Shown in pieces: positions 49,449 to 62,700 of a stretch of DNA of 64,000 nt; within the stretch, counting starts at the first letter, position 1, and every line of letters begins with the position of its first letter. The position numbers and the translations under genes are program-made. This stretch comes from Spirodela intermedia (taxonomy: Eukaryota; Streptophyta; Magnoliopsida; Alismatales; Araceae). Below the pieces are notes generated by a model. The model was not told the origin of the DNA. It saw nothing but the letters and a program-made list of their open reading frames with translations, and made no database searches. The stretch lies in assembly GCA_902729315.2 (NCBI GenBank), contig LR746265.1:3948892-4012891 (forward strand), read 5' to 3'.

Positions 49449-51554
49449 TCTCTTGCTCAAGCGGTTTTTCCTAGAGCGTGGTTGGAAGAGTCTCTCAGTG
49501 CTTTTTACTTCCCCGTGGGTTTGGAAGTAAGGACTCTGGACGACCGCTTGGGTCTCCTGCGAACAGTCTCGCGGTGTTTCTTCCATAATCTGTTAAAACT
49601 CTCATATTGACGATGACGAGGCTCTCGACGAGTTTCTCCAAAGTGACGGACAAAGTTTGACGTTGATAATCACGTTAAGTCTTGTTCGGCAAAAGCGGCG
49701 CACGCTAATAATAAGAGCTAATCGTTTAAAGTCATAGTTTTACTATCATTTAGCGATGGAAATCTTGCTCATGCTCGGCTACAACTCTGGGCCGATTTTC
49801 TTTCGACAGGGCTCAACGTAGCGGTCTACTGCATGGGCGAAAAGGGCCAGTTTCACATCAAAGGAGTGGGCGAGCTCGACAAAGACGGAAAGTTCAGCGT
49901 CAGGCTCCCCAGCGAGATCGTCAAAGAGGAGGGGGGGCTCAAGAAAGAGTGCTTTGCGCAGCTCCACGGTGGCTCCAAGAACACTCCCTGCCCCTCCGCC
50001 GGCGGCGGCTTCGACGCGGCGAAGCTCGTCCCCAAGTCAGTCGAGGGTGGGAAGCACACGTTCGTCACGGCCGGGAAGCTGAGCTTCTCCTCTGAGACAT
50101 GCGCGTCTACTTTCTTCTTCTGGGGGGATCATCCGTGGTTCAAGCCGATAAACAAGTTCCCATGGTACTTCCCCCCCAAGTACTACCCTCCAGTTTACCA
50201 GCCTCCCACTCCGGTGTACGAGGCACCCCCACCGCCCGTTTATACACCTCCCGAGTACTCACCACCGCCCCCTCCTCCCGAGTACTCACCACCGCCCTCT
50301 CCTCCGGTGTACTCGCCACCGGAGGGTCCTTCTTCGCCGCCGGAGGGTCCTTCATCGCCCCCAGAGGGTCCTTCAACGTCGCCCACTCCCCCGGTTTACA
50401 CAGGAACACCCCCTCCTTATCACTACAAACCCCCTCCTCCTTACCACTACACACCCCCTCCTCCTTACCACTACACACCCCCTCCTTACCACTACAAACC
50501 GCCCCCTCCTTATCACTACAAACCGACCCCTCCTCCTTATCAGTACAACCCGCCACCTCCTTACAACTACAAACCGCCCCCTCCTGTGTACTCACCACCA
50601 CCAGAGACAACACCCCCACCAGAGACAACACCACCACCAGAGACAACACCGCCACCAGAGACAACACCCCCACCAGAGACAACACCACCACCAGTGACAA
50701 CACCGCCACCAGAGACAACACCCCCTCCTGATCACTACAAACCCCCTCCTCCTTACCACTACACACCCCCTCCTCCTTACCACTACACACCCCCTCCTCC
50801 TTACCACTACACACCCCCTCCTCCTTACCACTACACACCCCCTCCTCCTTACCACTACACACCCCCTCCTTACCACTACAAACCGCCCCCTCCTTATCAC
50901 TACAAACCGACCCCTCCTCCTTATCAGTACAACCCGCCACCTCCTTACCACTACAAACCGCCCCCTCCTGTGTACTCACCACCACCACATCCCGTTTACT
51001 CACCACCACCCCACAAAACACCACCACCCGAGACAACACCACCACCTCCTGATCACTCGCCGGGGGTTCCTCCAGTGATCTCACCGCTGGGGCATCCTGT
51101 GTACTCACCACCACCGCATCCCGTGTACCCACCACCGCCCGTCACACCCCCAACACCTCCTGTGTACCCATCACCGCCCATCACACCACCAACACCTCCT
51201 GTATACTCACCAACACCACCAGTCTACCATTACAAGCCACCGCCGCCCGTCTACAATTACAAGCCGCCGCCGCCCGTCTACAATTACAAGCCACCGCCGC
51301 CCGTCTACAATTACAAGCCGCCGCCGCCCGTCTACAATTACAAGCCGCCGCCCGTCTACAATTACAAGCCGCCGCCGCCCATCTACAATTACAACCCGCC
51401 ACACCACAAGTACATGTCTCCGCCCAAGTACCACACCCCTCCGGAGTACAATCCGCCACCAGTCTATGTACCACCAAAGGACTGCCCTCCGACCTACGGC
51501 AGTCCCCCAATCGAGACCCCCCCAGGTTACGGGAACCCACCGCCACCTTACTAG
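49223..51554 (+). CDS. Ole e 1-domain proline-rich/extensin-like cell-wall protein (PRP2/PRP4-like)
   Basis: Exons 49223-49403 and 49810-51554 encode 641 residues. An arginine-rich start and hydrophobic core (RRRKLILTLLAGLLLQTFYS) form a secretory signal cleaved near residue 29. Residues about 35-160 are a pollen Ole e 1-type domain with six cysteines (45, 48, 68, 108, 121, 158) and motifs AVAFNGLNVAVYCMGEKG and KKECFAQLHGG. From residue 180 the protein is a proline/tyrosine-rich wall domain with YHYxPPPP, VYNYKPPPP and PPPETT repeats. Tyrosines here could be cross-linked and prolines hydroxylated. Contiguous serine-proline extensin SPPPP blocks are few, so PRP/extensin hybrid fits best. It contains an in-frame 384-base-offset duplication. 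The intron (406 bp) carries a CT tract. Family function: structural cell-wall protein. Confidence 0.93.
49411..49448. repeat. (CT)n tract in intron of the wall-protein gene
   Basis: A pure CT run of about 38 bases begins seven bases inside the intron, right after its 5' splice site. Confidence 0.9.
50471..50986 (+). repeat. In-frame duplicated block inside the proline-rich domain
   Basis: 50471-50602 and 50855-50986 are nearly identical 132-base blocks (one visible difference) offset by 384 bases, or 128 codons. Between them lie PPPETT repeats and a run of YHYTPPPP units. This fits unequal exchange within the coding repeat. Confidence 0.85.
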
Positions 51555-52247
51555 TATGCTCCCTCCCTTCCCCTCGGCCAATCCGAAGCGCCAACCATCC
51601 CCCCAGCAAAAGGGGCAGGCAACCAGACGTCCAGGTTTTAGAAGCTGCTTTTAATCTGTCATCCATCTCCGCCATTAGTAGGCCAATAATGAGCGTTTCG
51701 AATTCTTGTGTTGGTGTCTTGGTCGCAGCATCTCCGTTTATTTCTTCTCTACTTGTTAAGGTGCTATATGCTTTGATGGGCTTCTCTCCAATCTCTCTAC
51801 TAAGATATCAAACACTGCGTGTTCTGGTTCCTTTCCGCTGCCATCTCGAACCTGGCTCTCTCTACCTTCACTGCTCCCAACTGTGGATCGAACAGACGGT
51901 AGGTCAACGGGGCAGGTCCGCGACTTTCTTAACTCTTCTGTTCGAAGTCTGGATGGATCACCAAGGAGTGTCACGAGTGTATGGGAGACAGTACAGATCG
52001 AGGATAGAGACAATAAAGGCTCGGCCTTCAATGCCGCTGTCCAACTCTTGTTAAATGCCGTACGTTACAGACGCGAGGTGTTGACCGCTGGAGGATCGAT
52101 GATCGCTATCAGAACAACCTGAACGACGAATCTGTCGAAAGGGATTTTCAGAAATGACGCGTGACGTTAGTTTGACTTTGGTTAACGGCCCTGTCAAGAT
52201 CGACTTTCGCGCCGTCGGCTCTATCGGTCCTGCTTTGGTTAACGGCT
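51555..52247. other. Downstream flank of wall-protein gene
   Basis: Probable 3' UTR and spacer. No recognised gene or repeat is seen before the tandem array that starts near 52248. Confidence 0.35.
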
Positions 52248-52700
52248 GATCTGGGTTTGACCTTCCAGACAGCGGCGAGCCACCGAAGCGTGCCTTGAGG
52301 AACAGCGGGGGGGTGCCGTCATCAATCCTCCTACTTTTCTCTACTATTTTTGGGTAATTAATGCAGTTGGGTAAATAGAAAGACGAGCTTTTATCGCACA
52401 AGAACTGACAGAGACTTTCTCGGACTGGTCTTCTACGAAGCCCGATCTGATCTGACTTTGACCTTCCAGACAACGGCGAGCCATCAAAGCCTGCCTAATG
52501 AGGGACAGCCGGCAGCCGCCGTCGTTCTTCCTCTTACTTTTCCCTACTGTTTTTGGGTAATTCATGTAGTTGGGTAAACAGAAACACGAACTTTAACCAC
52601 ACAAGAATTGACAGAGACTTCTCGGACTGGGCTTCTATGAAGCCCGATCTGATCTGGGTTTGACCTTCCAGACAGCTTGGCGAGTCACCGGCGGGAGGGG
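52248..52700. repeat. Tandem repeat, ~201-bp unit, about 2.2 copies
   Basis: Units begin TGATCTG(G/A)(G/C)TTTGACCTTCC at 52248, 52448 and 52650 (periods 200 and 202). Each full unit contains TTTTTGGGTAATT, GTTGGGTAAA and ACTGACAGAGACTT-like landmarks in the same order. The third copy breaks off after about 50 bases. No coding potential is evident. Confidence 0.85.
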
Positions 52701-53032
52701 TGCCGGGCGGCGCCGTCCCCGCACAGCCAGGCGGTGACCAATCAGATCCCTAGAAAGGGCCCGGATGCCTACCCATGAAAATCTGGTGATCATGCGAAAA
52801 GAAATAGCATTCTGAGCAAAATCTTCATGGGCGTCGGCTTGTGTAGTTAAGAGTTCAGCGCCACTCCAAATGATACAACAGGATGGATAAACCAAGAGTA
52901 GCAGGTATCACCGGTGGCTGCGTTGCTCTCATCTCTCCTTGAAACTACCCCGTGGGGAACTACCTCCTGCCTTTGGGCAAGCAATGCTCTTCAGCAGTTC
53001 GGGCTCGCACCAGTACCTCGCGGCGCACTCCT
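52701..53032. other. Spacer and probable TRAP-alpha 3' UTR
   Basis: Neutral sequence that should include the 3' UTR of the minus-strand gene to the right. No separate gene is seen. Confidence 0.35.
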
Positions 53033-56000
53033 TCACTTCTTCTTCTTGGATTTGTTCGACAACGACTGGGCGTACGCTGTTCCCTGCACAACACAGGCAC
53101 AAGCTTTAGGTCAGCTCTCTTTCTCCAAGGAATTTCCATGGAAAATGTTCTCTAAAAGAGGGGGAGGAACTCACTTCCAGCCACTCGTCCATGGATGAGT
53201 CAGTCGCCCCTGTTCCAACCTCCACCTTGGGTGCCCTCTTTGTTTTCTGGATGGAGAAAGAGGGAGCATGATGCTCTCCCAGGGCGGCACCAAAAAAGAG
53301 GCTACCAGGTGAAAGAGAGAACAACAGCAGCCACTGTGCTTACCTTGGAGAGGTTCTGGATCTGTCCGTAAGCCCACAATACGAAGAGGCCAACAAGGGC
53401 AGCCCCAAGGGTGACGAGGAAGATGGACTCGATGCTCAAAAAGCCTCCTGCTTCCACCACTTCGATAGTACCGTTGTAGAATGTGTTCTGGAACGGATGC
53501 TGTTCGATCTCATAAAAAATGGTACCCACAAGATCAAAAGTTCCAGGCTGCAAACACAAGAATAGAATTCTCATTTCAATCAACACACACAGATTTTTCA
53601 ATACGTGCAATTGAATTTTTCAGGCTGTGAGACTGAAAAGCTGGGAATCTCTAGGGGATGCTGCAAAGATGGCATCTCACCTGCAGATATTTACTAACAA
53701 CAAAGACATATGGGTACGCTGCCTGAGTGGATGGAGGGATGGTAGCATTGAAGAACTCCTGCAAAATCGTAGAAAGATAGTTAATATCAGGAGAGACTAA
53801 AGCTGAAAACAAGTACATGGGTTGCCAATACAGTGTGGAGAAAGTCATTTGATACCGTTGTTTTGGTAAATATATAATTGGAAAATTTCTCAACACTACA
53901 CGATGCTCGAAAAAACCCTTAATGATTATGTCTGTGCATATGCATGGTTTTCTACTTGCAGTTATGGTTGTATCAGGTAATGCCGCCAAAAGAGAACAGG
54001 AAATAAAATTGGTCGGCAAACAAAAGCAAAAATGGATGACGCATAGCTAAACAAAGAATAATTATTGAAGAACGCAATTTCTAATTTCACAGCGAATGCT
54101 ACAATCCACAACTGTGTCCCGTCTTGGTCTCCATTTCTAGGTGTCCTGCATTGGCAAAAGGGATTGGTTAAAAGAACCCCGTGGGTATTTTCCAGACTGG
54201 CCAAGCGTGAAGTCAACCCATGTGCCTGCGTGGCTCCCTATTTTTCACCCCGTGCACTAGGCTGCAGAAAGATGAGAACCGCACACGTGCACCAGATCTG
54301 CATCCGGAGGCGAGGCTAGTGTGCCACCCGGTCACCTGATCAGTTCCCAGACTAGATCATAACGGACTTCAACCATATCTATTACAGTCACCAGTGTCAT
54401 GGGAGATGCAAGTATGCGAAAAAGGGAATCAGAGGTAAATACTAACAAGGTCAACATTTTTGGGTGTGATGTTCATAAAGGAAACGATATTTTTCTACTA
54501 GATAAGGAAAGTCTTCTGGAAGAAAGGGCCTCGTAAAAGGGGATTTTAGTACTAATTATGAATCTAAACCGTTGGATACGGATATGCAGAGCGTTCTCCT
54601 CAATTCACAGGCCACAAAAAACAGACAACTGAAAACCCTTCAAGTAACAGCTGAGTCTAAGAGAAAAAAATTGAGAGAAAATATCTGATAACTTTCTGAT
54701 TTCCTTGGAATCAGGAAGTTATCAGCTATTTTCTGTGGAAGCAAGAAATGAATCTCCATAATTGATGTATAGATTCTGTGGTTTGATTGAGATGTTATTG
54801 CCCGGACGAGAAAGACAACAACATCAATTTTCAGGAAAATACTGCTCTGTGAAAATCAGACTAGATATCTAGTCCACTCTAAATGACCCAGAAGAGGACT
54901 TCCAAGTCTCTATAGAATGAAGCAAGCAAATATCAGCAGTAGGTAAAAGAAAAATATATATCTAGGGGCATTGAGATGAATGGTTCACCTGCACAGTGAG
55001 ATTTTGGATGAGCATCCGATGATCAAACGAAAAATGAACACTGGCCTTTATTGAAATGACTTTCAAGGCAGCATCACCTGAACTTCAAGACAATAAAACC
55101 CATAAGGAAAAGAGACCAGATATCTGATAGAGGCAATAAGTTAATATGAAAAATAAAATAAACATGAAATTTTGGGAAGTCAGCACTCCACTAAATGATA
55201 AATGCTAAATAATACAGGAAAAAAATCATATGACACAAAAGCCAAAGGGAATGGACCTCAAAGTCAAATTTTTCATTAGGTAAAAAGATCTAAATTGTCG
55301 CAGAAATTGAAAGGAGAAATGGTAACATTTCAGTGTGATTAGTTTTTCTTAGGTACATGAATGACATTCAACACTAGGAGTGAAGAAGTCCACGATAGAA
55401 GACTGAATTTGTTCTCAAGAAAAAATGGAGCAATTCGACAAGCGAATACACGTAATATAACACCCGTGTGCGCGTGTGCATTGATACATAAATATAAATA
55501 CATATATTCATATATGCTCGTATACACAAGAAACACATATTGACATTCATCAGCACACTGAAAGTATGGCTATTTACTGAAAACATAGGTATGCACAGGT
55601 CGTAAAAACAATCAAACTGTGATTCTGCGACAACCATGAACGCTAAGATATGGATAGGAGTTGCAACAGGATGGTCACAATATATCTGTTTTTGTGTAAT
55701 TATTCAAAATATGTGCTGAACAACGTAATATCACAATGAAACAATAAAATGCAGAGGACTAATAAAATAACAAACGCACAAAGTCTGACCGGTAACCAAG
55801 TGCAAGTAGCATTGATGAGATTACCTTGGTTGTTTACTCCAACCAACAGTTCAGTTTCTTCCCCAGCTGTGACCACTGCAGCCATAGGAGATTAACACAT
55901 ACAGTATAATGTCATACAAAACAAGCACCTATTCTAATGTAGATTTACTAGGCTTACAGCGAGGTGGGTTTTTTGGAAAAACACAGGTTGTATCCACCCC

Positions 56001-57623
56001 AAGAGCTGATCCAAAGGAACCATCACCGAAGTCTTGGACATCATCACCAACAATACCAAGATCACCACCATCAACAACTTCAGCGGCAACCCCATCTGTG
56101 TCAGATTGGCATCTGACCACTGAATGATTACAAGTCACATGTCAAAAAGCCAACTGCATTACGTCAGAGCTGCCTAGGAACCATATAAACAAGTGGCAGA
56201 AAGAATTAACTCAAGTTTAAATGGCTTAGAGAAGTAAAACAAGAATGATAATGCAACGTCAGAGAAAAATCAAACGTTACAAAGCAGAAATCTAATGACA
56301 AAAAACAAATCAAGGCCACTGGCTAAGACTTCAGAAGGTAAGGTGCCCTATTGAGAGAATCAAGGAGGATATTAGTTTCGTATCCAATAAAAAGGATTGA
56401 ACAAATTGCTCTGCTCTGGCCTTCCGAGCAGAAACATTGATGCAAAAGTAATAACGCTCTGGGAAAGGACCATTGTAGCTGGACACTTAATATGACAAAG
56501 AAAATAAGACGTGGAATCTCATTCTGGGAGGACGACATCCTTGAGGAAAAAATGGATTAGTTGGCCTTGGATTGAGATCCCCTTAACCTTGAACAACACA
56601 GCTGAGCAAGGCCAATAGGCCCAGCTAAGAACATGATCCATAGTTTAAGAACGAATCAACCTTGACTATGGTCAAGGCTGGTAAAGAGGTAGAGAGGCCA
56701 TGCGCCAGGCAGATCTGAGCCCAGATCTGACGAGAAATGATTCACTATGCTACATTCATGCCCATTTTTTAATTAGAACTCACATGTTTTTCACGCGGAA
56801 GAAGGTACCTATTTCTATAAGATTGGATTTCTTGTGGGGACACGATGTTTTTTTTCGACTATTGATGGTGTTCTCAGTTACAAAAGATGTTAGTAAGTTC
56901 CCTTAGAAATGGAAATGAGCACCGGACCCATGTTCTATATTAGTTTCCCTGTATTTAATGACTATTAATGCCCATAGATGGACTGTTCATCTAAATCGGT
57001 AAAAAAACATCATGGATGTACGAATTATATAGCATGCCTATTATCATCAGAAAGTTGAAGCCGAACTCATGGATGCCAAACGTATGCTGGACATTCTGCA
57101 TAACCCTCTTGTTACAGAAGAAATTTCTTGATATGACGCCGTAACAAACAAATCCAAAGTTTTTCAGAATGTAGTCTACTGGCGAGCAGTAGTTTCGGGG
57201 AAAATATGCGCTATGTCCGAAACAAAGAAGAAAACAAAAAAAAAGTTGCAATTGGTGAACAGTCATTAATCTCACAGTCGAGCGAGATTCTACGAATCAA
57301 CGATTCAAGTTTTTGAACATAAATAAGCGAGCTAGAAACTAAATCGAACACCAAATGAAGCCAGAACGGATCGAGGGAAAAGGTAAGAGAAGCAGGTCGG
57401 AATTTTCTTCGACGATCTTTCAAGGTGTGCCATCCAAAGAAAGCCATTGGGTGAGAAAGCAAATCCGATCTCACATGCAAGATGAATTTTACCGGAGAAA
57501 GGGCCACAAACACCAAATGGCAAACGAGGATGAGAAAATGGAGGAACCGAACAGACCTCGTTGGATCGGAGCGGCGAGGAGGAGGAGAGCCAGGAAGAGG
57601 GAAAACCGAACGCCGATCGCCAT
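53033..57623 (-). CDS. SSR1: Translocon-associated protein subunit alpha (TRAP-alpha/SSR1)
   Basis: Eight minus-strand exons: 57557-57623, 55958-56119, 55825-55875, 54989-55077, 53681-53758, 53344-53547, 53175-53246 and 53033-53083. They encode 257 residues with all phases closing. The protein has a signal peptide (MAIGVRFSLFLALLLLAAPI) and an acidic segment (DLGIVGDDVQDFGDGSF). The lumenal domain carries TAGEETELLVGVNNQG and SVHFSFDHRMLIQNLT, with N-glycosylation sequons NLT, NAT and NGT (174-176). One membrane span covers about residues 188-209. The basic cytosolic tail has APKVEVGTGATDSSMDEWLE and ends KSKKKK. TRAP-alpha sits beside the Sec61 channel in the ER membrane and aids co-translational insertion. 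The final KKKK resembles an ER-retention tail. Intron 1 is 1.4 kb. All introns are GT-AG. No defects are seen. Confidence 0.96.
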
Positions 57624-58201
57624 AGATCTCGCCCGAAGAATGACTTCCCGTTTCGAACACTCGATCCCCAGGGATCCACAACCAGCAAGCACCGGTTCCG
57701 GACGCAGCCGAATGTTTCCAACACCTGAGGCCTCGCCCAGGTCGACTTGCGAATCTCCCGATCAAAACAAGGAAGCGGAAGGAGAAGAAGAGGAAGAATA
57801 AGAAACCCTATCGAACTATATGGGACCCACACGCGGAGCCAAATCTGACCCGAGCGCCCGATCTAGACCCCCACGTGAGCAAGTCAACCAGTAGATTTGG
57901 GTCCGGTCCGGCCCAATATCACGCGTCCGGCCCAACTTAGTCAGCCCACATCCCAGCTGGTACTACCTTTTCCCGCCTGATCCTCTGCTACAGTCCTCGA
58001 GAACAGCGCCCACCCCCCAACCAGGATTCAGTTCGGAGATCATCTTCAGATTTCCAGGTTTTTTTTATAAACAGTGAAGAGATCCTGCCAACTCCGATCG
58101 ATCTCGGAAGAAATATGGAGAAATTTCCATCAGAGAAGTGAAGACGGCGACCCGGACGAATCTCTGCTCCGCGAGCGCTCCCTTCGTGGACCTTCGTCAG
58201 A
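57624..58201. promoter_or_regulatory. TRAP-alpha upstream region and XCT 3' flank
   Basis: Site II hexamers GGCCCA at 57910-57915 and 57929-57934 and AGCCCA at 57943-57948 lie about 290-325 bases upstream of the TRAP-alpha start. The right part should hold the XCT 3' UTR. No gene lies between. Confidence 0.5.
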
Positions 58202-59680
58202 TCAGTCCCCGTGAATCGTGTAGCGCTCCCATTTCCTGGTCGGGTCGTAAATCTGCGGCAAAGAGAGGGAAAATCAGCGTGCCGAAGAGGTGACGTCTGA
58301 AGCATATGGTTAACGAGGTCCGGCCGGCGCCCTCGGAGTAGGAACACGGCGAACTCCAGGCAGAAAATAGGAGGGCGGGAAGGAACGCACCTCCCATCTG
58401 GAGGCAGGGAAAATGTGCTTGTTCTTCTCGTACCAGTGCCTCTCCACCACCTTCCCGGCGTGAGACTGCAAATGAGTAGCATCTGATGGTTATCTACGCT
58501 TAATCCGGGACGAATACAAGCATCAACTGTGTATGTTCTACCGTGTTCGATGAATCAATAAGGTACAAGGCATCTGTTTATCTGTTCTCCAATCATAGCC
58601 GAAGGAATGTTATCGACTGTATTCATAACGTCTGGAACCTCATCATAATTTAAATGATCCAAATATTTTTTTTTCCCGGGATGAGAGCTAAACCGCATAG
58701 TGTTCATCTCAAAATCGGTGGCAAAAGATGTTACAGCATTGCGATTAAAAAAAATATAGTTGTCAAAGGCCTAGACCCTCTGTGCGTTCTTAACTAACAA
58801 CTGTTTCTTCAATAAATGCAGACCTGGGCCCTTATTAAAAGGAGGAAAGTTTCTTTGAGATTGAACGCTCAAGAAGAGATGTGACCAGCGCAGTAAAATT
58901 GTCAAAAACAGAAAACAGTAATTCAGCACCACACTTTATTGGGCTATTTATCTTTCCATATTCCAACTGTGATGCGTTATTTTCATCTGTTTTTGCCATT
59001 CCCTCTTTCCATTTCTTCTTTCACTATCAATCACCTCCTAAATATGTTTCAAGTGCGATGAAATCGCAATCCTCGCTCTTTAGCACTTCCTACCTCCCTG
59101 TTCTTAGCTCACTTCGTCACTTGCTCGCAGTTACACGTCTTCTGAAAAGATTTTTTTGGTTCCGTAGTATTCTTTCTTTCAATTTCCTGATGCCGGATTT
59201 CTGTGGCTCTTTTATATCAGTGATATTGATCAACATGTCTAACAGCAAAAGCCTATGTCAGCCGAACAGCATAAACTCCAAAAACATTTCACCAAAACGT
59301 GGGCTCATTAAGATAATTCGACGTAATAAGATATACCCAAGCAGAACACTAAAAATAAAAAATAAAAATGGGCATGATACACTATCCAGAATGTTGCCAA
59401 AAGTAGTGATTAGGAAAGGCTAACCTCGTCCTTCTCTATTGTAGCATCAGCTGTTGTCCGCACATCCTCGTGAACATCAAAGTGGAAAAGCTGCGATATG
59501 ATTTAACGTCAGAAACACAATGGTTTTATAAACCTAAGTCAACCATTTTTACCCATATTCCACTTAAGGGATAGGATCCAGGAGATAAGACTAAATCATA
59601 GAATGCATACATGAAAAATCCCACTCAGCTTCCAAAGCAAGACAATACCATTACCATAAATATGAAACATGGAGAAGATA

Positions 59681-59762
<82 letters not shown>

Positions 59763-62700
59763 ATGTCTTATTTTTGAGAACCTTAAGCATGCATCAAGTT
59801 CAATGATGTACGGGTACTCTATTGCAAAAGAAAGTTAGAGAAGTGGCCAAGTGTGCAGTAAACATTTTAACAAAAAATGAAGAGAGACTATAAGTAGAGA
59901 GACCGATATCGCACTTCTGATTATTACTGTTCTGGTGAATGGATGAGCATATTAAAATTAGCAATGAACGAGAAAAACAAAGAAGACGGCAGATGTGTAT
60001 TTCCAATGAAGTTCAAATATTGACAATTTCTTCTATGATATGTGATCTTGTAGCACCGAGCACAAGGGAAAAAAGGCTACCTTGAGAGTACTCAAGATGC
60101 AAGTGATACACCACAACCAATTGTGATCCCCATAATCACTACTTATACAGGCCAAGCGTCCTACTCAAATGTGACAGGGTGACCCTCTTTACTCTGGGCA
60201 TGTGGACATGTTGCTATTATTCCTACCATGAGGTGAGGCCACACCATTATCAGGCTACACTGGCTATTGTCCAGAACGTTATGGGAAGCTGGTATACATG
60301 GCCGTAAATTAGCTGACATCTTTCCTACAGATTCATGAGCTCTGAGAGATCGAAGCCGTATCAACACTCAACATTAAAGAACAATGAAGAATGCCCGGAA
60401 GCCCAAATGAATGAATGGTGAGAGAAAAGAAGCTGCAGCAACACGGAGGTATCCCAATAACATTCTTCCATTCTAGAGAGGATGCCTTTTGACTAATAAT
60501 GAGAGAGATAAGGCTGTGGTAAGGAAGAGAATTATATAAGCTTATGGAGTCTACTTTGGCATTGGGTAGCAATAATCAAAACTGATATATTTTCAGTATG
60601 CATTTCTATTAATGCTGATCAGTTCTAAATAAATTCAGATGTTTCTGTTCATTCGAAAAAAGCTATTACATCTTATCTGATAGCCATTCACCAAAAATCC
60701 AACAACTTCAGATAGCTGTCAACAGATCAAGTAAAAGATGGCGTAAATGCAGTACTTCGAGAGAAACAGAACCTGGGAAAAGGAAAATCACATGCCTTTA
60801 TCTCATCGAGACAACACAGAATTCTCGGAACATAAAAGAGTCTCCAAACCCTTCTCTAAACGAAACCAAGTCTCTCTATTTATCCTCAGAAAAGACAGTG
60901 GAGATGGGCATTACAACACTACTTCCAGCAGTCTACGTAAACACTAGAATGAAAACTTACTGGTCCACTTTTTCCCCTTGCTTTGTTGACAATCAGTTCA
61001 TAGAAACTGTGTTGCTGAAGAAATGAAACACAACTATCAGCCAAATCTGGAGAATTAAATGCCGGGAAGTAGGAAAAAAAGGATAAAACGAAGAAAGAAC
61101 ATACATGAGGAATGATCAGATCTTCTTTCACATACAACAAATTTTCCACGGAGGTTGTTCGAATCTCCCTGAACTCTGGTGCGAGCTGCTGCTGAACAGC
61201 TCGCAGAAACTCTCCTATGGTGTCACCTTTACGTACCTGACAAAGATGATTGATTCCCAGAGAAATTAAGCTCATCATAACTAAATAAAAATACATAAAT
61301 CAGCATTGATAGATGAAGAGCAGACAGAAACAACTTGCCTGGATTACTCTCCTATGACCTGCTCCATCCCAATAGCTGTATGTAATTTCCAGAGGCTCAT
61401 CTAAAATATAGACATAACCATGTAAGAGAAATGCCCATATCTCTCTTAAAAGTAATAATATTAGACTGAGTAGGGTACTTCGGATAAGTTCTTGTTCACG
61501 GAACCACTGCTTGCGCAGCCGTTCCCGCTCTGCTTGCTCCTCTGCCTCGCGTTCACTGAAGGATCATACATGGCACCACCAGGCACATACATTAGCACAC
61601 TGATATCATTATTATTATTTGCTTCATTAATGATTTTAGTTTGGAAAACATTATTATTACATACAGATGCCATACCTGTCAGGTAAAAAGCTTGTCTCAA
61701 CTGTTGGGTCCTTGCCAAACTTCCCATGCCTAATCTTATCTTCGCCTTGATCACCTACATCGTTAAACAAGTAATAAAATGAGACGGAATGACTAATAAA
61801 CCCATTAACTCAAGCAAAAATATCTGGACAGGATCAACAAATTCTTGACCATACACATAGGTTGCATGCATGCCATGTTCTGGTTATAATGTTTGCAAGG
61901 AAAGGGTAGACATATAGGTTCTTTTTAGCCCGTCAAAGTCTAGGCATCACCCTTAAAAAATTTCAGTATTTTACAAACTACCATACCCCCAGTTCTCATT
62001 TATTTTCTTTGGAGATTCCGCTTGAGATCCCTAGGATTCTTGATATTTAGAGACAAACCTCTAGTATACAAATTTCCCTTTACCAAGTTTAAATTATCAA
62101 AAGTATATGTTATAGAAAAGGAGGAAAAGGACAATATGCTATGGAAAGGGAGGTTCTGATTGGATAGTCACGTACTCCCATTGGTAGCTTGATATCATTT
62201 AGCAATAATGGTAATACTGAGATCCACTCCATTCACAACTACAATCCTGTCCACCTATGAGAGGCTTACAATATTTTGATTCTACCACCAGCCACTGTTT
62301 ATCTGATGACTGCATTAACAGATCACGTTCCAAAGAAAAACACCTATTAAATTACGAAAATCATTCATTGGAGAGGGCTAGAGCAAGAAGAGGAGCACCT
62401 CACTGGTACAATCACTTTGAATATCATCTCATAAAATGATAGCCAACCAAGTTAAGTAAAATGGGCAATGTGTAAGGACGTAAGGCGGAAAAGTGGGAAT
62501 ATTACCCTAATACGAGTTCAAAACTAGGAATCTCAGCGGAGATATCACTTAGAATATTAAGGCATCTAAGGAATAGAAAATGGGCCATTCATAAGAACCT
62601 AGAATCCAAAACTGAGACATGCATATTGGATGCTTGAGATGATGGCAAGGAATTCGTTGGTCATTAATAAATATGCATAGCAAAGAAGTAAGGCATAGTA

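Noticed and set aside
50140-51135. 331-codon minus-strand frame with repeated Cys/Ser/Gly/Lys units
   Set aside because: It is the exact antisense of the proline-rich repeats in the wall-protein gene. The repetitive codons leave the other strand open by chance.
57355-57801. 148-codon plus-strand frame, Glu/Arg-rich
   Set aside because: It is antisense to the first exon and intron of TRAP-alpha, low-complexity, with no motif.
58881-59423. 180-codon plus-strand frame
   Set aside because: It lies within an XCT intron, is AT-rich with biased composition, and has no known motif. It ends at the edge of an XCT exon on the other strand.
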